This document shows positions 6,458 through 7,929 of a stretch of 7,929 nucleotides of DNA, piece by piece; positions within the stretch are counted from its first letter, which is position 1, and each line of letters starts with the position of its first letter. The position numbers were made by a program, and so were the translations under genes. Below the pieces are notes generated by a model. It worked only from the letters and a program-made list of their open reading frames with translations, made no database searches and was not told where the DNA came from. Source of the DNA: an uncultured Saprospiraceae bacterium (GTDB lineage Bacteria; Bacteroidota; Bacteroidia; Chitinophagales; Saprospiraceae); the NCBI GenBank assembly GCA_937959095.1, contig CALGLY010000817.1, positions 1 to 7,929 of the forward strand, given 5' to 3'.

Positions 6458-6527
6458 GAATACAAAGGCACGACAAGACATAGAGAAATAGTAGAAAAAA
6501 AACGCTGTGCCTTTGCATTCAAAAAAA
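6451..6527. repeat. 77-base inverted repeat between convergent genes
   Basis: The 21-base arms at 6451-6471 and 6507-6527 are complementary except for one A-C mismatch (6462/6516), around a 35-base loop containing an A8 run. The core is AAAGGCAC/GTGCCTTT. T-runs are on the outer 5' arm and A-runs on the outer 3' arm, the reverse of an intrinsic terminator on both strands. It ends right at the DUF1304 stop codon (6529-6531). It may serve as a transcription barrier or RNA-stabilising stem for both convergent transcripts, or be a small palindromic element. Confidence 0.6.
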
Positions 6528-6528
6528 A

Positions 6529-6891
6529 TTACTTCAATAACAATAGCACTATCGTTAATACCGCAGGAACAGTCTGCACAAAAAGTATTTTTTTATCCGC
6601 TGTTGCTGCGCCATACAAGCCTGCCACTGCGATGCACCCCAAGAAGAAAAGGGCAATATTCACCTTCCAAACAGGATCATCTATAAAGAACGTCCAAAGC
6701 AAACCCGCCGCTAGAAAGCCATTGTATAAACCTTGATTGGCAGCTAAAGCCTTTGTCGGTTCAAATAAGTCCTTTGGAAAATTTCTGAAAATTTTTGGCC
6801 CACGCGTCGTCCAGGCAAACATTTCAAACCACATGATGTAGCAATGCAAAAATGCAATGAAGCCAATTAAAATACTTGTTATCAATTCCAT
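6529..6891 (-). CDS. DUF1304 family integral membrane protein
   Basis: A 120-residue protein, the usual length for the DUF1304 family. Seen: the conserved block after the first membrane segment, FEMFAWTTRGPKIFRNFP (22-39), then ANQGLYNGFLAAGLLW (51-66). Hydrophobic segments lie at about 3-22, 55-70, 76-97 and 103-119, giving four predicted inner-membrane helices. The family has no established biochemical role, so none is given. The ATG at 6891 gives the family N-terminus. It is convergent with the 4027-6413 operon (115 bases between stops) and divergent from the ROK kinase gene, so the 206-base gap upstream probably serves both. The TAAGCTTG sequence (6912-6905 on the minus strand) is a one-mismatch -7 box candidate. 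Confidence 0.9.
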   Translation of the reverse strand: MELITSILIGFIAFLHCYIMWFEMFAWTTRGPKIFRNFPKDLFEPTKALAANQGLYNGFLAAGLLWTFFIDDPVWKVNIALFFLGCIAVAGLYGAATADKKILFVQTVPAVLTIVLLLLK

Positions 6892-6966
6892 AAGTTGTTT
6901 TTTGCAAGCTTAATACTTTTGCCAAATATTAAAAAGAAATAAGTACATAAATTAAAATATATAATT

Positions 6967-6984
6967 TGTGTGTGCGCACACAAA
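6967..6984. promoter_or_regulatory. Operator-like palindrome 1, upstream of the ROK kinase
   Basis: It contains TGTGTGCGCACACA (6969-6982), a perfect 14-bp palindrome with a central CpG. It matches the second site (6998-7015) at 15 of 18 positions when aligned on their centres. Central-CpG palindromes are typical of LacI/GalR-family operators, so a sugar-responsive regulator is a reasonable guess; no such regulator gene lies in the window. Confidence 0.55.
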
Positions 6985-6997
6985 AAGATAAAAAAAC

Positions 6998-7015
6998 TGT
7001 GTGCGCGTACACACA
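6998..7015. promoter_or_regulatory. Operator-like palindrome 2, next to the ROK kinase promoter
   Basis: TGTGTGCGCGTACACACA has 6-bp perfect outer arms (TGTGTG/CACACA) and a central CpG, with two mismatched pairs inside. Its centre is 31 bp from that of the first site, close to three helical turns, which would place two dimers on the same DNA face. It ends 16 bases before the TAGCTTTG box and overlaps where a -33 element would be. Confidence 0.55.
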
Positions 7016-7031
7016 ATTGAGTATTTTTTCC

Positions 7032-7039
7032 TAGCTTTG
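7032..7039 (+). promoter_or_regulatory. Bacteroidetes -7 box TAGCTTTG for the ROK kinase gene
   Basis: An exact TAnnTTTG match 58 bases upstream of the TTG start, implying a leader of about 50 bases. At the usual -33 spacing (around 7008-7012) there is no TTTG; the second operator lies there instead, so the promoter may depend on, or be blocked by, the protein bound there. Confidence 0.5.
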
Positions 7040-7097
7040 TAAAAATAAAAAGGAATCACCCAGTTTTGATTTAGTTTTTCTTATTAAATCACTAAGT

Positions 7098-7929
7098 TTG
7101 AAAACAGCATTAAGTATAGATATCGGCGGCACATCTACCAAATTAGCAATGGTGAATGCACGCTATAAAATTTTAGAAAGTCATCGTTTGGATACTAAGG
7201 TATGCAAGAACGAAGCTGATTTTTTTGAAGTTTTGTTTCATGCTATAATGCCTTTACTCCAAGTCTATCCTGAAACAGTAGGAATTGGAATAGGTGCACC
7301 AAGTTGCAGAGCTAATGCTATTGTAGGAGCTACCAATTTACCATTCCCCCATCGAGTAGAAATCGTGAAGATATTGGAGACCAAATGTGCCCTCCCTACT
7401 TTCTTGATTAAGGATGGCAGCACTGCAGCCTTAGGGGAGGGCTTATTCGGCTTAGCCAAAGAAATGGAAAACTATATAGTACTTACACTAGGCACAGGTT
7501 TAGGCTGTGGCATTGTACTAAATAAAAACATAGTACGCGGCAGCAAGGGGCAAGCAGGAGAGTTAGCACATTCTGTGATAAAGGAAAATGGAAGAGCCTG
7601 CAAGTGTGGAAAAAACGGATGCTTAGAAACCTATGTTTCTGCTACGGGCATCAAACGAACGGTCTTCCAGCTAATAGCAGATACGCATATAGAAAGTCGC
7701 TTACGCACTATTTCTTTTTCCGAATTAACATCGAAAGCAATTTTTGAAGCCGCAAAGCAAGGCGACGAACTCGCTATAGCTGCTTTTGACTATACAGGCA
7801 ACCTATTAGGTCGTAAAATAGCAGAACTCGGCATGACCTTCGAGCCAGAAGGCGTAATTCTAGCAGGCGGTTTAGCTAGTGCAGAAGACTTTCTATTGCG
7901 TCCAACTATCGCACAAATGGAACGCGATT
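7098..7929 (+). CDS. ROK-family sugar kinase, glucokinase-like (3' end beyond window)
   Basis: ROK kinases phosphorylate a hexose or amino sugar, commonly glucose to glucose-6-phosphate with ATP, in the cytoplasm. 277 residues are visible; the family usually has about 300-320, so only the C-terminal end is missing. Seen: the phosphate loop SIDIGGTSTK (6-15); sugar-site region NLPFP (80-84); KDGSTAALGE (105-114), which holds the catalytic Asp106; LTLGTGLGCGIV (129-140); the GELAH sugar-contact motif (154-158, Glu155 and His158); the ROK zinc site His158, Cys168, Cys170, Cys175 in CKCGKNGCLE (168-177); and VILAGGLASAEDF (253-265). Start: no in-frame ATG exists between the upstream stop (7032-7034) and the phosphate loop, and TTG at 7098 gives the family N-terminus MKTALSIDIGG. 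Odd: Lys105 and Ser108 replace the Asn residues of the usual NDxN. Two operator-like palindromes precede it. Glucose is the likeliest substrate; a transcription-factor ROK is excluded by the absence of an N-terminal HTH. Confidence 0.93.
   Translation, partial: MKTALSIDIGGTSTKLAMVNARYKILESHRLDTKVCKNEADFFEVLFHAIMPLLQVYPETVGIGIGAPSCRANAIVGATNLPFPHRVEIVKILETKCALPTFLIKDGSTAALGEGLFGLAKEMENYIVLTLGTGLGCGIVLNKNIVRGSKGQAGELAHSVIKENGRACKCGKNGCLETYVSATGIKRTVFQLIADTHIESRLRTISFSELTSKAIFEAAKQGDELAIAAFDYTGNLLGRKIAELGMTFEPEGVILAGGLASAEDFLLRPTIAQMERD

Noticed and set aside
6410..6736. 108-codon plus-strand reading frame overlapping the end of the barrel-protein gene
   Set aside because: Most of it is antisense to the well-supported DUF1304 gene and it reads through the 77-base inverted repeat. 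Its protein is basic, low in complexity and matches nothing.
6967..7015. Two similar short repeats read as the start of a CRISPR array
   Set aside because: Only two copies, each palindromic, 31 bp apart, with an A-rich spacer and no cas genes; operators explain them better.
1..7929. Mobile element or genomic-island boundary
   Set aside because: No transposase, integrase, tRNA gene, target-site duplication or long terminal inverted repeat was found, and no obvious shift of base composition.

Overview
The window looks like Bacteroidota (Bacteroidetes) chromosome. It is AT-rich. One gene ends in a type A C-terminal sorting domain of the type IX secretion system, which is essentially confined to this phylum. 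Several intergenic regions carry the phylum's TAnnTTTG -7 promoter box, starts lack strong Shine-Dalgarno sequences, and one lipoprotein carries a Lys-Asp-Asp motif right after its lipidated cysteine. The class cannot be fixed from sequence alone; a Saprospiria-, Chitinophagia- or Cytophagia-like relative is a guess. There are no rRNA or tRNA genes, CRISPR arrays, transposases or phage genes.

Layout: (1) 1-541, minus strand, a lipoprotein with a class I SAM-methyltransferase fold, cut by the left edge. (2) 542-779, an intergenic region with several inverted repeats. (3) 780-1826, minus strand, TrhO, the O2-dependent tRNA U34 hydroxylase, with a TAnnTTTG promoter box upstream. (4) 1827-2426, about 600 bases of AT-rich non-coding DNA with one perfect palindrome, one long hairpin and no credible gene. 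(5) 2427-3695, plus strand, a T9SS-secreted protein of unknown function. (6) 3696-4026, non-coding, ending in a good intrinsic terminator. (7) 4027-6413, plus strand, a translationally coupled pair (ATGA overlap): a 170-residue soluble protein and a 625-residue exported protein with a probable outer-membrane beta-barrel C-terminus. I recognise neither. (8) 6529-6891, minus strand, a DUF1304 membrane protein convergent with the pair, with a 77-bp inverted repeat between them. (9) 6892-7097, a regulatory region with two similar TGTGTG...CACA palindromes 31 bp apart and a TAnnTTTG box. (10) 7098-7929, plus strand, a ROK-family sugar kinase starting at TTG and cut by the right edge.

The genes do not form one pathway. 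Three of the seven products (methyltransferase lipoprotein, T9SS protein, barrel protein) are predicted to reach the cell envelope or surface, so the middle of the window has an envelope character; TrhO and the ROK kinase are housekeeping or metabolic. The least explained parts are the coupled 4027-6413 pair, the apparently surface-directed methyltransferase, and the paired operators in front of the sugar kinase.
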